Notes: generated by a model not told the origin, from the sequence alone. A stretch of DNA of 64,000 nt from Coriobacteriaceae bacterium (GCA_902362275.1 CABIWB010000010.1:12429-76428); one strand, 5' to 3'. Shown: positions 8,671 through 18,040, numbered from the stretch's first letter. Numbers and translations: made by a program.

Positions 8671-10919
8671 CTAGAAGTTGGCGTCGTTGAGTTGTTCACT
8701 CTTGAGGCCGTCGAGCTGTTGCTGCTCGGGCGTATCGGCGGCGCTCTCGAGCAGCTCAGTGGGATCGACGTTCATATTCCTACCGGCCTCGTTGCCGTTG
8801 ACCAGGTCGTCCGAGAAGATGTCGACTTCCATTTCCTTGGCTTCCTCGATCTGAACTTCGAGTGGCACCTGGGTGCGCACGAGCTTAACGGCCGGGCGCA
8901 TGCGGGCAAACAGCGGCACGTACTCGATGATGATGGCCGAGTTCTCGAGATCATACCAACGTGCCGGGCTTCCGCAGGCGCGGCGGACGGCGTACTCGAT
9001 GGCCATCACGCGGTGGTCGTTGCGGTTGATGTCCGTTTCGGGGGCAAGCATCTTGCGCAGCATGCAAAAACGGAAGTCGCCCACGTTGCCGCGCGTCTCG
9101 TAGATGGAGTAGGTGTGGTGCTGCGGCGGCAGCTCGCCCGATGCCATCAGGTCGCCAACAATCTGGCGCAGGTAGGCGTTAACGCGCTGGTTGACCTTAA
9201 AGCCCAGGTCCAAGCGCACGCGGAACAAAAGTCCGTGCCAAAGGTCTCGACGGAATATTCGTGCGTATAGGGCTCATCGGTGACATGCACGTTGATGAAC
9301 CAGTATGCCTTGGCGCGCTTGGGATGTTTGTCCAGGATGGAATAGAGCACGTCGCGGTCGAGCGTGAGCGGGTCGGGGCTGTTGGTGAGGAACACCAGAT
9401 TGTCGGCGAGCACGGGGTAGGTCTCGTCATTGCGCAGGCGGTTGAGCTGATCGATGTACTTGGAGACCGGCAGCAGGATCGTCTGCGTGCGCTCGATGGC
9501 GGTGCCGCGGCGCCACACATACATAAGGCCGAACAGCAGCAAGGCTAGGAAGATCATCACATAGCCGCCGTCAAAGAACATGGTAAGGCACGAGGCGAAG
9601 AAGCACAGCTCAATGGCACCGAAGAGCAGGGCGAAGACGCAGGCACCCAGCTTGTGCTTGAGGATGCCGGCGATATAGCTCGTCAAAAGCGTCGTGGTCA
9701 TGAGCATGGTCACGGTAATGGCGAGGCCATAGGCGCTTTCCATGCGCTCGGAGTTCTGGAACAGCAGCACGATGAAGATGCAGCCGACCCACATGATGTT
9801 GTTGACGAGCGGAATATAGAGCTGGCCCTTGGTGTCGCTGGGGTAGTGGATGCGCAGATGCGGCATAAGGTTGAGGCGCGTTGCCTCGGATACCAGCGAG
9901 AACGAGCCGGTGATGAGCGCCTGCGAGGCGATAATGGCCGCCACGGCCGAAAGCACGATGGCAAAGGGGCGCAGGGGCTCGGGAAGCATCATGTAGAACG
10001 GGTTGACGATATCCATCGCGAGCATTTGGGGGTTGGAGTTATTGGCGAGCAGCCAGGCTCCCTGACCCAGATAGTTAAGGATGAGGGCCGCCTTAACAAA
10101 CGGCCAGGATGCATAGATGTTTGCCTTGCCCACGTGGCCCATGTCCGAGTAGAGCGCCTCGGCACCGGTTGTCGACAGGAAGACAAAGCCGAGCGCCATG
10201 ATGCCCGAATGGTTGATGGGCGAGAACAGGAACATAATGCCGCGGATGGGGTTGAGCGCGCGCAAGATGGACAGGTTGCCGAGCATGTTGAACAGACCGG
10301 CGCCTGCCAGGAACAGGAACCCCAGCGTCATGAGCGGGCCGAACAGCTTGCCGATTGACGAGGTGCCGGCGCGCTGCATGGCAAATAGGCCGCAGATAAT
10401 GATGATGGTGATGATGATGACGTTGGTCTGGCCGTCACCCAAAAGCGCATGGCCCCACTCGATGGTGCGCAAGCCCTCGATGGCCGTGGTAACCGTGACG
10501 GCGGGGGTGAGGATGCCGCCGGCGAGCAGCGCTGCGCCGCCGATCATGGCGGGTAGAATCAGCCATGGTGCCACCTTGCGTACGAGGCTGAACAGGGTGA
10601 AGATGCCGCCCTCGTTATGGTTATCGGCCTTCATGGCGATCAGCACGTACTTGACCGTGGTCACGAGCGTCATGGTCCAGATAACGAGTGAAAGCGCGCC
10701 CAGGATCATGTCCTCGCTGACGGTTCCGATGCCGCCGTTGTTGGCGACGATTGACTTCATGGTGTACATGGGGCTCGTGCCGATGTCGCCGTAGACGACG
10801 CCGAGCGTTACGAGCAACATGCCAGCGGAGAGGGGGATGGCGCCATGCCCGCCCTGACTATGCTGGTCTTGGAGGCTTGCCTCCAGCTTGTTGTGTGCCA
10901 CGTGGATTCTCTTGGACAT
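8671..10919 (-). pseudogene. kup: KUP potassium uptake transporter, one frameshift
   Basis: The N-terminus carries the KUP signature GVVYGDIGTSPMYT, then NHNEGGIFTLF and a string of 12 membrane spans. The frame breaks near 9227, where the minus strand has TTTT instead of an expected TTTTT (GTDF-LFRVRLDLG). The remaining 185 residues, to 8671, make the soluble KUP tail. Repaired length is about 749 aa, normal for the family. KUP imports potassium with protons at the cell membrane. As written the product would stop at 9147 with a scrambled tail; the membrane part is complete. Confidence 0.85.
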
Positions 10920-11000
10920 CTGGCCTCTGCAAAGAGCAGTAGACCTTTATGCCATTTTTATACATTTAAGAGCAGTTTGGCACATCGGGGTGTTTTAGAC

Positions 11001-11024
11001 AATAATCCCCAGCTGGGGATTATT
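11001..11024. terminator. Perfect 24-bp palindrome with AT-rich ends
   Basis: Arms AATAATCCCCAG and CTGGGGATTATT meet without a spacer. It lies in the 208-base gap between kup, which starts away from it, and the DMT gene, which ends toward it, so it could be a back-up terminator or an operator. Confidence 0.5.
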
Positions 11025-11042
11025 CATGTACGCAGGTAGCAT

Positions 11043-11113
11043 TTCAAAACAGGGGCGTATCCGCTGTATGGTTTGCTGCAGTGTGTTAACCGCGGACGCA
11101 CCCCTGCTTTGAA
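11043..11113. terminator. Long interrupted hairpin after DMT transporter gene
   Basis: Arms at 11043-11064 (TTCAAAACAGGGG...TCCGC) and 11092-11113 (GCGGA...CCCCTGCTTTGAA) pair with one internal mismatch block. It follows the minus-strand transporter stop at 11128 and is the likely end of that transcript. Together with the palindrome at 11001 it fills this gap. Confidence 0.5.
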
Positions 11114-11127
11114 CTGAAGAGGGGCGT

Positions 11128-12039
11128 TTAGGCGCGTACTGCCTGGGCGATACCGGCCTTGGCGCTTGCGCGCTTACCGGCGAGTTCGCAAAAGATCGCA
11201 CCGCCGATGATGAGCGCGGCGCCCATCAGGCGGACCGGTGTTATGGCTTCGCCTAAAAGGACGGCTGAGAACACGACGGCCGAAAGCGGCTCGAGGTAGC
11301 CGACGACCGCGACGGTTTGCACGGGCAGCTTGGCGACGGCGCTAAAGTAGAGCAAGCAACCTATGCCGGTGTTGACGACGCCGAGCATGGCGACGGCGCG
11401 CCAATCGATGTTTACCGCGATGCCAGGGGAGAAGAACGAGGGAGCGCCTTGGGTGACGAGTGTGAGAACCAGCGCGGTCACAAAGGCGGCGCTCACCTGG
11501 AGCGTGGAGTTCTCGAGGCCTTCGATGTGTGGCGCACCCTTGCTAGCGATGACCATCAGCGCATAGCAGAAGGCCGAGGCGATGCCGCAGGCGATACCCG
11601 CAATGGGCATATTGCCACCTAGACCTTGCGCTGCAATGAGAAAAGCACCGCAAGCAACGGCGATAAAGCCGGCGATTTTGCCGCCGGTCAGCTTTTCGCC
11701 AAAAATGAGCGGGGAGAGGGCCATAACGATGATGGGGCCGCAGTAATACAACAGCGAGGAGATGCCAACGCCGATCGTCTGGTAGGCACGGAACAGAGAA
11801 ATCCAGCTGGCACCCAGCGCGGCTCCCGAGAGAAGGAGTGCTGCGGCTTCGCGGGGACGAGATGGCGCCTGCAGTTTATGGCGTTGGGTGATGGCAAGGA
11901 TAGCGACAAGCGAGAGGGCGCCCAAAAACGTGCGCAGTAGCACGATATCGGAGCTCGGCAGCGCGATGGCGGCGGCGATGATGCCGTTGGAGCCAAACAA
12001 TAGCAATGCTGCTAAGTACGTAAACAGTCCGTTGTTCAT
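11128..12039 (-). CDS. EamA/DMT-family transporter
   Basis: 303 aa with ten hydrophobic segments in two repeated halves, the EamA pattern. The N-terminus MNNGLFTYLAALLLFGSNGI and the second-half GYLEPLSAVVFSAVLLGE are typical. It probably exports a metabolite or amino acid; the substrate is unknown. GAGGGG lies ahead of the ATG. The gene is divergent from a LysR regulator, with a shared 118-base gap carrying an inverted repeat, the usual arrangement for a LysR-controlled exporter. Confidence 0.82.
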   Translation of the reverse strand: MNNGLFTYLAALLLFGSNGIIAAAIALPSSDIVLLRTFLGALSLVAILAITQRHKLQAPSRPREAAALLLSGAALGASWISLFRAYQTIGVGISSLLYYCGPIIVMALSPLIFGEKLTGGKIAGFIAVACGAFLIAAQGLGGNMPIAGIACGIASAFCYALMVIASKGAPHIEGLENSTLQVSAAFVTALVLTLVTQGAPSFFSPGIAVNIDWRAVAMLGVVNTGIGCLLYFSAVAKLPVQTVAVVGYLEPLSAVVFSAVLLGEAITPVRLMGAALIIGGAIFCELAGKRASAKAGIAQAVRA

Positions 12040-12068
12040 GCGCTGACATCCCCTCTATATCCGAGCAT

Positions 12069-12112
12069 GTTCACTATGGGTGAACTGGCTATAGAAGAAA
12101 AGCGAATATAAT
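12069..12112 (+). promoter_or_regulatory. LysR-type inverted repeat and -10 box
   Basis: GTTCAC-N5-GTGAAC lies at 12069-12085 and a perfect TATAAT at 12107-12112, between the divergent DMT and LysR genes. The repeat is a natural candidate for LysR binding; the -10 faces the LysR gene. Confidence 0.5.
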
Positions 12113-12157
12113 TCATGGCAAACATGACAAAAACTCATGCAGAGGTGGAGGGGTGCC

Positions 12158-13015
12158 GTGGAAACGAATATTCAAAAGATGCAGGTGCTGCTGGAGACGG
12201 TGCGCGCCGGAAGCTTTACGCGTGCTGCCGAGCGCCTGAGCTATTCGCAATCGGGCGTGAGCCGTATGGTGGCCGATCTTGAGGCCGATTGGGGCTTTAA
12301 GGTGCTCGACCGCAGTCGCGAGGGCGTAGTGCTTTCTGCCGACGGGCGGCAGGTCATGCCGGCTGTCGAGGCGCTCTGCGAGGAATTCACTCGCTTGCAG
12401 CGACGGGTGGATGAGATGTGTGGGCTCATGCGCGGCAAAATCTGCATCGGTACGTTTTCGAGTGTGGCGACCCACGTGCTGCCGCCGGTGATTGCGCGCT
12501 TTCGCGCCGATCATCCGGACGTCGATTATGAGTTGCTGATGGGCGATTACTCAGAGATTGAACAATGGGTGGCTGAGGGTCGCTGTGACCTGGGCTTTAT
12601 CCCACGTGAGCCCCGAGAAAACGGCATGGCATCGCGGTCTTTGGTGCGCGACGAGTTGATGGCGGTAGTACCGGCAGACTCTTTGCTTGCCACGGCGGAG
12701 GTCGTTTCTCTCGCCGATTTAGCCAACGAGCAGTTTATTCTGCTAGAACGCGGCACCGATGACGAGATTACGCCGCTGTTCCGTCGGGCGGGGCTGACGG
12801 TGTGCTCCAAGCTGTCGACCTGGGATGATTATGCGATTATGGCTATGGTCGAGGACGGCCTGGGCGTGAGCATTCTTCCCGCGCTCATCTTGCGCCGTTG
12901 TCAGTTCGATGTTGCCGTGCGTTCGCTCGAGGGACATCCCCATCGGCAGATCAACGCCATATATCGAACGGCCGATGTTTCGCTTGCTGCCGCCCGTTTC
13001 CTCGAATACCTCTAA
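12158..13015 (+). CDS. LysR-family transcriptional regulator
   Basis: 285 aa from a GTG placed after GGAGGGG; an in-frame ATG at 12137 has no ribosome site. Residues 1-60 form the LysR helix-turn-helix (MQVLLETVRAGSFTRAAERL...SQSGVSRMVADLE). The rest is the two-lobe effector domain, including the hinge-proximal CIGTFSSVATHVLP. It probably controls the divergent DMT exporter and itself through the inverted repeat between them. The effector is not predictable. Confidence 0.88.
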   Translation: METNIQKMQVLLETVRAGSFTRAAERLSYSQSGVSRMVADLEADWGFKVLDRSREGVVLSADGRQVMPAVEALCEEFTRLQRRVDEMCGLMRGKICIGTFSSVATHVLPPVIARFRADHPDVDYELLMGDYSEIEQWVAEGRCDLGFIPREPRENGMASRSLVRDELMAVVPADSLLATAEVVSLADLANEQFILLERGTDDEITPLFRRAGLTVCSKLSTWDDYAIMAMVEDGLGVSILPALILRRCQFDVAVRSLEGHPHRQINAIYRTADVSLAAARFLEYL

Positions 13016-13075
13016 ACGCGCACACGCTATTGTCCGCTTTGGGCAAATCTCGGAGTCCGGTACATTTTCTTATGA

Positions 13076-13156
13076 AATTGAACTATCGAATGAGGTGCCG
13101 CGTTATACTGCTTGCTAAATTGAACCATGGTTCAATTCGTGTTCTATAAATTGAAC
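13076..13156 (+). promoter_or_regulatory. Phased AATTGAAC operator array with -10 box
   Basis: AATTGAAC occurs at 13076, 13118 and 13149, spaced 42 and 31 bases, close to four and three helical turns. The middle copy is half of a perfect 20-bp palindrome AATTGAACCATGGTTCAATT (13118-13137). A TATACT -10 box lies at 13104-13109. This is the pattern expected for self-repression by the helix-turn-helix domain encoded just downstream. Confidence 0.65.
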
Positions 13157-13177
13157 TTTGCCAGCAAGGAGGTTCTA

Positions 13178-14698
13178 GTGGCCCAAGAGACGTTTAGCGA
13201 TCGCCTGCGACAGGCTATGTCCGATCGCGACGTTCGCCAGTCGGACGTGATTCGCGCATCGGAGATGCTCGGCAAAAAACTCGGCAAGAGTCAGATGAGC
13301 CAATATGTGAGCGGCAAGACGATCCCGCGACGCGATGTGGCCGAGCTGCTCGCCCGTATTTTGGAGGTCGATGTTACCTGGCTGCTTGCCGGCGACGCCG
13401 ATCAAGGCGAGGCATCATTACCCCGCAACGATTCCAAACCCGAACCCCATCCCTCAGCTCAAATTGCAAGGAGCACCACCATGCGTACTTTTTCTAAATC
13501 CACCAAGCTCGATAACGTCCTGTATGACGTGCGCGGTCCCGTCGTCGACGAGGCCGCCCGTATGGAGGACGAGGGCGAGCGCATCCTCAAGCTCAATATC
13601 GGCAACCCGGCGCCCTTCGGTTTCCGCACGCCCGATGAGGTCATCAAGGACATGCGCCAGCAGCTGCCCGACTGCGAAGGCTATTCCAACTCGCGTGGCC
13701 TGTTCTCTGCGCGCAAGGCGATCATGCAGTATTCGCAGATCAAGGGCCTGCCCAACGTTCAAATGGAGCATATCTACACGGGCAACGGCGTGTCCGAGCT
13801 CATTCAGCTTTCGATGAACGCGCTGCTCGACAATGGCGACGAGATTCTGATCCCCAGCCCCGACTATCCGCTCTGGACGGCGTGCGCAACCCTTGCCGGC
13901 GGTCATCCCGTACATTATCTGTGCGATGAGCAGGCGGATTGGTATCCCGACCTGGAGGATATGGAGTCCAAGATTACGAGCGCGACTAAAGCCCTCGTCA
14001 TCATCAACCCCAACAACCCCACGGGTTCCGTCTATCCGCGCGAGGTGCTCGAGGGCATCGTCGAGATTGCACGTAGGCATCAGCTGATGATCTTTGCCGA
14101 TGAGATCTACGACCGCCTGTGCATGGACGGCTACGAGCACGTCTCGATTGCCTCGCTCGCCCCCGACCTGCCCTGCGTTACCTTTAGCGGTCTGTCCAAG
14201 TCGCACATGATTGCGGGCTATCGTATTGGCTGGATGGTGCTTTCGGGCAACCAGCGCTGCATGAGCGACTTCATCATGGGCATCAACATGCTCTCCAACA
14301 TGCGCCTGTGCTCCAACGTGCCGGCCCAGTCGATCGTCCAGACGGCGCTCGGCGGCCATCAGTCGGTCAACGACTACATCCGTCCCGGCGGTCGTGTCTA
14401 CGAGCAGCGCAACTTTGTGTATGAGGCACTCAGCAAGATCGATGGTATCTCGGTGGTCAAGCCGCGTGCGGCGTTCTACATCTTCCCCAAGATGGATGTG
14501 AAGAAGTTCAACATCACCGATGACGAGCAGTTCGCCCTCGACCTGCTGCACGAGAAGAAGATCCTGATCACGCGCGGCGGCGGCTTCAACTGGGCTGAGC
14601 CCGACCACTTCCGTATCGTGTACCTGCCGCGCATGGAAGTGCTCAAAGAGTCCCTCGAAGACCTCGCCGACTTCTTTGACCATTACCGCCAGAGCTAG
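13178..14698 (+). CDS. XRE helix-turn-helix fused to AlaA-type aminotransferase
   Basis: 506 aa from a GTG after AAGGAGG. Residues about 5-66 are an XRE/Cro-type helix-turn-helix (FSDRLRQAMSDRDVRQSDV...SQMSQYVSGKTIPRRDVAELL). Residues about 70-101 are a Pro/Ser-rich linker. From Met102 the protein closely follows E. coli AlaA/YfbQ (STKLDNVLYDVRGPVVDEA, NIGNPAPFGF, NPNNPTGSVY), with the PLP lysine at about 341 in GLSKSH. AlaA makes alanine from pyruvate and glutamate. Met102 has its own ribosome site, so both a DNA-binding fusion and a free enzyme may be made. Confidence 0.88.
   Translation: MAQETFSDRLRQAMSDRDVRQSDVIRASEMLGKKLGKSQMSQYVSGKTIPRRDVAELLARILEVDVTWLLAGDADQGEASLPRNDSKPEPHPSAQIARSTTMRTFSKSTKLDNVLYDVRGPVVDEAARMEDEGERILKLNIGNPAPFGFRTPDEVIKDMRQQLPDCEGYSNSRGLFSARKAIMQYSQIKGLPNVQMEHIYTGNGVSELIQLSMNALLDNGDEILIPSPDYPLWTACATLAGGHPVHYLCDEQADWYPDLEDMESKITSATKALVIINPNNPTGSVYPREVLEGIVEIARRHQLMIFADEIYDRLCMDGYEHVSIASLAPDLPCVTFSGLSKSHMIAGYRIGWMVLSGNQRCMSDFIMGINMLSNMRLCSNVPAQSIVQTALGGHQSVNDYIRPGGRVYEQRNFVYEALSKIDGISVVKPRAAFYIFPKMDVKKFNITDDEQFALDLLHEKKILITRGGGFNWAEPDHFRIVYLPRMEVLKESLEDLADFFDHYRQS
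13468..13483 (+). promoter_or_regulatory. Internal ribosome site and start codon in the aminotransferase fusion
   Basis: AAGGAG at 13468-13473 precedes an in-frame ATG at 13481 by 7 bases, exactly at the linker/enzyme border. Translation from here gives a free, full-length AlaA-like enzyme of 405 aa. Confidence 0.6.
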
Positions 14699-14722
14699 TG
14701 GGATAGAAGTTCCGCACTATGA

Positions 14723-14759
14723 AAAGCTCCCTGCAGTTGTTTTTGCTGCAGGGAGCTTT
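14723..14759. terminator. Bidirectional terminator between aminotransferase and deformylase
   Basis: 14-bp arms AAAGCTCCCTGCAG and CTGCAGGGAGCTTT with a T-rich loop lie between two convergent genes; A/T-rich ends on both sides. Confidence 0.85.
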
Positions 14760-14774
14760 CTTGAATCGGCGGAA

Positions 14775-15185
14775 CTAAATAACAATCCCGTTGCAGTGGT
14801 CGATTTCGTGCTGGATGATTTCGGCGGTGTAGCCCGAGAAGTTTTTGATGCGGTGGATGAAGTTCTCGTCCAAATACTCAACCTTAATGCGGCGATAGCG
14901 GGTACAGGGACGCTCGCCGATCAGCGAGAGGCATCCTTCGCTCGTCTGATAGGCATTGACCTGCTCAAGAATTTGAGGGTTGTACATCAGGAGTGTCCTG
15001 TTGCCGTCCTTTACGCAGATGATGCGTTTGCGCACGCCGATCATGTTGGCGGCGAGGCCCACGCACTCGCGCTCATGCTCGTGGAGTGTATCCAGGAGAT
15101 CCTGCCCGGTTGCGGCATCGTCGGGTCCCGCATCTTCGGAAGGCAGACGCAAAAAGAACTCGGATTTCATGATGGGCTTAATCAT
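14775..15185 (-). CDS. Peptide deformylase, PDF2-like
   Basis: 136 aa from the ATG at 15185, after AAGGAG. All three deformylase motifs are visible: GLAANMIGV (Met where most have Gln), EGCLSL with the metal Cys, and HEIDH with the catalytic Glu and two metal His. It may remove formyl groups from nascent proteins, though the Met for Gln change suggests altered activity; GLAANMIG versions form a known side branch. The region upstream of 15185 on this strand is open but has no ribosome site, so a longer product is unlikely. Convergent with the aminotransferase gene. Confidence 0.85.
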   Translation of the reverse strand: MIKPIMKSEFFLRLPSEDAGPDDAATGQDLLDTLHEHERECVGLAANMIGVRKRIICVKDGNRTLLMYNPQILEQVNAYQTSEGCLSLIGERPCTRYRRIKVEYLDENFIHRIKNFSGYTAEIIQHEIDHCNGIVI

Positions 15186-15390
15186 GGCGGGCTCCTTATG
15201 TCTTATGCTTTCGTGGACTTTTAATAATAGCGCGGAAGGAAAGCTGTGCGTCCGCGTTACAATCTCTCGACGTTGGACCATGTTGCCAGATTCGTCGTGT
15301 ACGGCGTCTGGCGTAAGTCTAGGGCTCATTTTTCGCCCTGGACTGTTCCTCTGGGGCGATGCGACTGTCGTTCCAAGAGGAAGGAAATGC

Positions 15391-16807
15391 ATGGGAAGCA
15401 AATCTCAGCAACAAGTTCAAATAGCGCCATCGGCCACTGCGGCGATTCTCGTCGTAATGTATATTGCAGCCTTTGTTGCCGTGTTTAACGAGAACATCAT
15501 TAACGTGGCGTTGCACGACATTATGGCAGCCTTTTCGGTGAGTGCCACCACGGCGCAGTGGCTCGTCTCGGGCTACATGATCGTGAAGTCGATCTTTACG
15601 GCCGTCATGGCCTTCCTGTCCGGCCGTTTCTCGATGCGCAAGCTGCTGTTTTTCGCATGCGGATGCATAGTCGCCGGCGAAGTCCTGTGTCTGATCGCTC
15701 CGTCGTTTAGCGTTTTGCTGCCAAGTCGTATTTTGCAGGCTGCGGGATCGGGCATCTTGTTTCCGCTCATGATGAACGTGGTGCTGTCTTGCGTCCCGCG
15801 TGAGAAGCTCGGTCTGTATCTGAGCCTGGGCGGTGCCTGCATTACGCTAGGGCCGGCGTTTGGACCCGTAATCAGCGGTCTTATGTGCACGTTGTTCGGC
15901 TGGAGGGCGGTGTTCGTAGTGCCGCTGGTGGGCGGTATTGTGGTCGCTGCGGCGGGCGTTAAGCTTGTTCAGAATGTCGGAGAGCGCTCGAATACCACGC
16001 TTGATATTCTGTCGGTTGTTTTGCTTGCCGCCGGCATTACGGCATTTCGTGTATTCCGTAGGCGAGTTCTCGACCAATCTGATTGCCGGCATCGTGGCTC
16101 TTTTCGCCGCCATTGTGCTGCTCGGCCTGTTTGCGGCCCGTCAGCTCAAGCTCGAGCATCCGGTGCTTAACGTGCGTCCCATGGCGAGCGTTCGTTTTTG
16201 GCCTGCGTGTTTGCTTGTGGTGGTGTCGATGATGACGACGTTCTCGATGAGCGTTTTGTTGCCGCTCTATTTTGAGGGCGCATACGGCATGACCGCACTT
16301 GTTGCGGGCTTGCTCATTTTGCCGGCGATTGCCTGCAACGCCGTGACCTCGATTGTGGGCGGACGCGTGATGGACGCCCGCGGCGCATGGCCACTGCTGC
16401 CGGTCGGCTTTGCCCTGATTGCCGTGGGACAGACTGCCATATCGATGACGGCGGCAAGCATGAACATCGGCGTCGTCGTGGCGCTGACCGTTGTGGTGTA
16501 TGCCGGAGTCGGTTTGGTGCTGAGCCCCTCGCAGACGGCCGGCTTGGAGACGCTGCCTGCCGCTGAGCATCCTCATGGAACGGCATTACTCAACACGTGG
16601 AACATGATTGCCGCATCGTTTGGCCCGTCGCTGTTTATCGGCCTGCTCTCGAGTTCTGCGGCGACTGCCGGCGCGGCTGGCGCTGCGACCGACGTTGCCC
16701 AGGCGATTGGATTTGCAACTGCCGTGCGTGTGGCGGCTGTGATTGCCGTGGTCGGGTTCGCGACGTCGCTGGTGTACGCTCGTCGCGAGTCGCACATGTC
16801 GCATTAA
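15391..16807 (+). pseudogene. MFS transporter, DHA2 (EmrB/QacA) type, one frameshift
   Basis: The first part (from ATG 15391, after AGGAAGG) reads MYIAAFVAVFNENIINVAL, then the DHA2 features TAQWLVSGYMIV and LGPAFGPVISG. Near 16048 an extra T (ATTTC for ATTC) moves the frame; the match continues FVYSVGEFSTNLIAG to HMSH at 16807. Repaired length is about 471 aa with roughly 14 spans. Such pumps export drugs or other small molecules using the proton gradient. As written the product would end at 16170 after scrambled residues. Confidence 0.82.
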
Positions 16808-16959
16808 TGTGTGCACATAGATTCTGCAGCTAGATTGGATGGCGACACCATAAACTAATGGACGTTTTGCCGAGAGGCATGAATGTTTAAAGCGCAAAGA
16901 GTGCGCGACGGGCCCCGCGAATGGGGCGATGATGCCCGAGAGGGCCAAGAAGGAGTCTC

Positions 16960-17898
16960 ATGTCCGAGAACGAAGAGATCATGAACGAGACCGAGAACGA
17001 GACCATGGCTGCCGAGGTCGAGGCAGTCGAGACCGTGGAGACCGAAGCTGCCGAGGTTGAGGCTGCTGACGAGGTTTCCGCCGAGGAGGAGGCCGAGGTT
17101 GTCGAGGCCGCCGTTGATTACGATGACGAAGAGCTGATGGACAAGATGCAGAAGGCCGCCCGCCTGCTGCGTAGCCGTCGCTTTGCTATTTCCAAGGAGG
17201 AGGAGGCCAAGGCCGAGCGCATGGCGAACATCGAGCGCGCCATCAAGCTCCTTGACCTCAAGCCCAAGATGGAGCAGAAGGAAATGTCCGACCTGCTGGG
17301 CATGCGCCTTCGTGAGCTCGATGGCCTGATGGCCGAGGCCGAGGCTGCCGATCTGGTCGGTCGCATCGACGACGCCGAGGGCGATATGCGCAAGATTGTT
17401 GTCTTCGCTGCCGAGGATGCCGCTGAGGGCCTGGTCGAGCTTGCCAACAAGAAGGAGAAGCTCCTGCCCGAGCTTTCTTACGAGGAGGCCACCGAGCTGA
17501 TGGCCGCTCTCGATAAGGTTATCGCTCCGCTCGTCGCCATGGGCCTGGACGAGGATCGCGGTCCTCGCGGCGGTCGTGACGATCGTGGCGGCCGTGGCGG
17601 CGACCGTGGTGGTCGCGGCGGCTTTGGCGATCGCGGTGGCCGTGGTGGCGACCGTGGTGGTCGCGGCGGCTTTGGCGATCGCGGTGGCCGTGGTGGCGAC
17701 CGTGGTGGTCGCGGCGGCGATCGTGGTGGCCGTGGCGGCTTTGGTGACCGTGGTGGCGACCGTGGTGGTCGCGGCGGCTTCGGCGGCAACCGTGGTGGCT
17801 ATGGCGACCGCGGCGGCAACCGTGGTAACGACCGCGGCGGTCGCGGTGGCGACCGTGGCGGCCGCAACGGTGGCGGCTTCCGCGGCAACCGCTTTTAG
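16960..17898 (+). CDS. Acidic / winged-helix-like / RGG-repeat protein
   Basis: 312 aa in three parts. Residues 1-55 are strongly acidic (Glu, Ala, Val). Residues about 56-185 are helical and charged, with a part resembling a MarR-like winged helix (KMEQKEMSDLLGMRLRELDG). Residues about 190-312 are almost only Gly, Arg and Asp in DRGGRGG and FGDRGG units, ending NRGGYGDRGG...GFRGNRF. RGG tails bind RNA and help form condensates in eukaryotes, and occur in some bacterial RNA-binding proteins; the same role here is inferred. Ribosome site AAGGAG, stand-alone gene. Not matched to a named family. Confidence 0.7.
   Translation: MSENEEIMNETENETMAAEVEAVETVETEAAEVEAADEVSAEEEAEVVEAAVDYDDEELMDKMQKAARLLRSRRFAISKEEEAKAERMANIERAIKLLDLKPKMEQKEMSDLLGMRLRELDGLMAEAEAADLVGRIDDAEGDMRKIVVFAAEDAAEGLVELANKKEKLLPELSYEEATELMAALDKVIAPLVAMGLDEDRGPRGGRDDRGGRGGDRGGRGGFGDRGGRGGDRGGRGGFGDRGGRGGDRGGRGGDRGGRGGFGDRGGDRGGRGGFGGNRGGYGDRGGNRGNDRGGRGGDRGGRNGGGFRGNRF
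17593..17880 (+). repeat. 48-bp tandem repeat coding RGG units
   Basis: Bases 17593-17640 and 17641-17688 are copies of a 48-base unit (16 codons) differing at one base. Shortened and shuffled copies built from CGTGGTGGC and GGCGACCGT blocks continue to the gene end. Such arrays change length by slippage or recombination. Confidence 0.85.
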
Positions 17899-17900
17899 GG

Positions 17901-17927
17901 GTTACGCGGTTCTACGAACCGCGTAAC
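17901..17927 (+). terminator. 12-bp hairpin after RGG gene
   Basis: Arms GTTACGCGGTTC and GAACCGCGTAAC with a 3-base loop begin 2 bases after the stop codon. No U-tract follows. Confidence 0.6.
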
Positions 17928-17940
17928 TAGTTGACGCTGC

Positions 17941-18040
17941 GCGCCCACCAGAGCGACAACTTGTCATTCAAAGAGGACGGCATGACCAGAAGGTCTATGC
18001 CGTCCTCTTTTCATGCCAATTTGTTCGCTCTGGTGGGCGC
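17941..18040. terminator. Nested inverted repeats with strong inner terminator
   Basis: Outer 16-bp arms GCGCCCACCAGAGCGA (17941-17956) and their complement (18025-18040) enclose an inner 14-bp hairpin, AAAGAGGACGGCAT to ATGCCGTCCTCTTT (17970-18010), followed by TTCAT. The inner part is a convincing terminator; the function of the outer arms is unknown. Confidence 0.7.

Noticed and set aside
17593..17880. Regular repeats that might be taken for a CRISPR array
   Set aside because: The units are contiguous, coding and in frame, with no unique spacers and no cas genes.
17576..17926. An Ala/Val-rich open frame overlapping the RGG array
   Set aside because: It results from reading the repeat in another frame; it has no ribosome site of its own.
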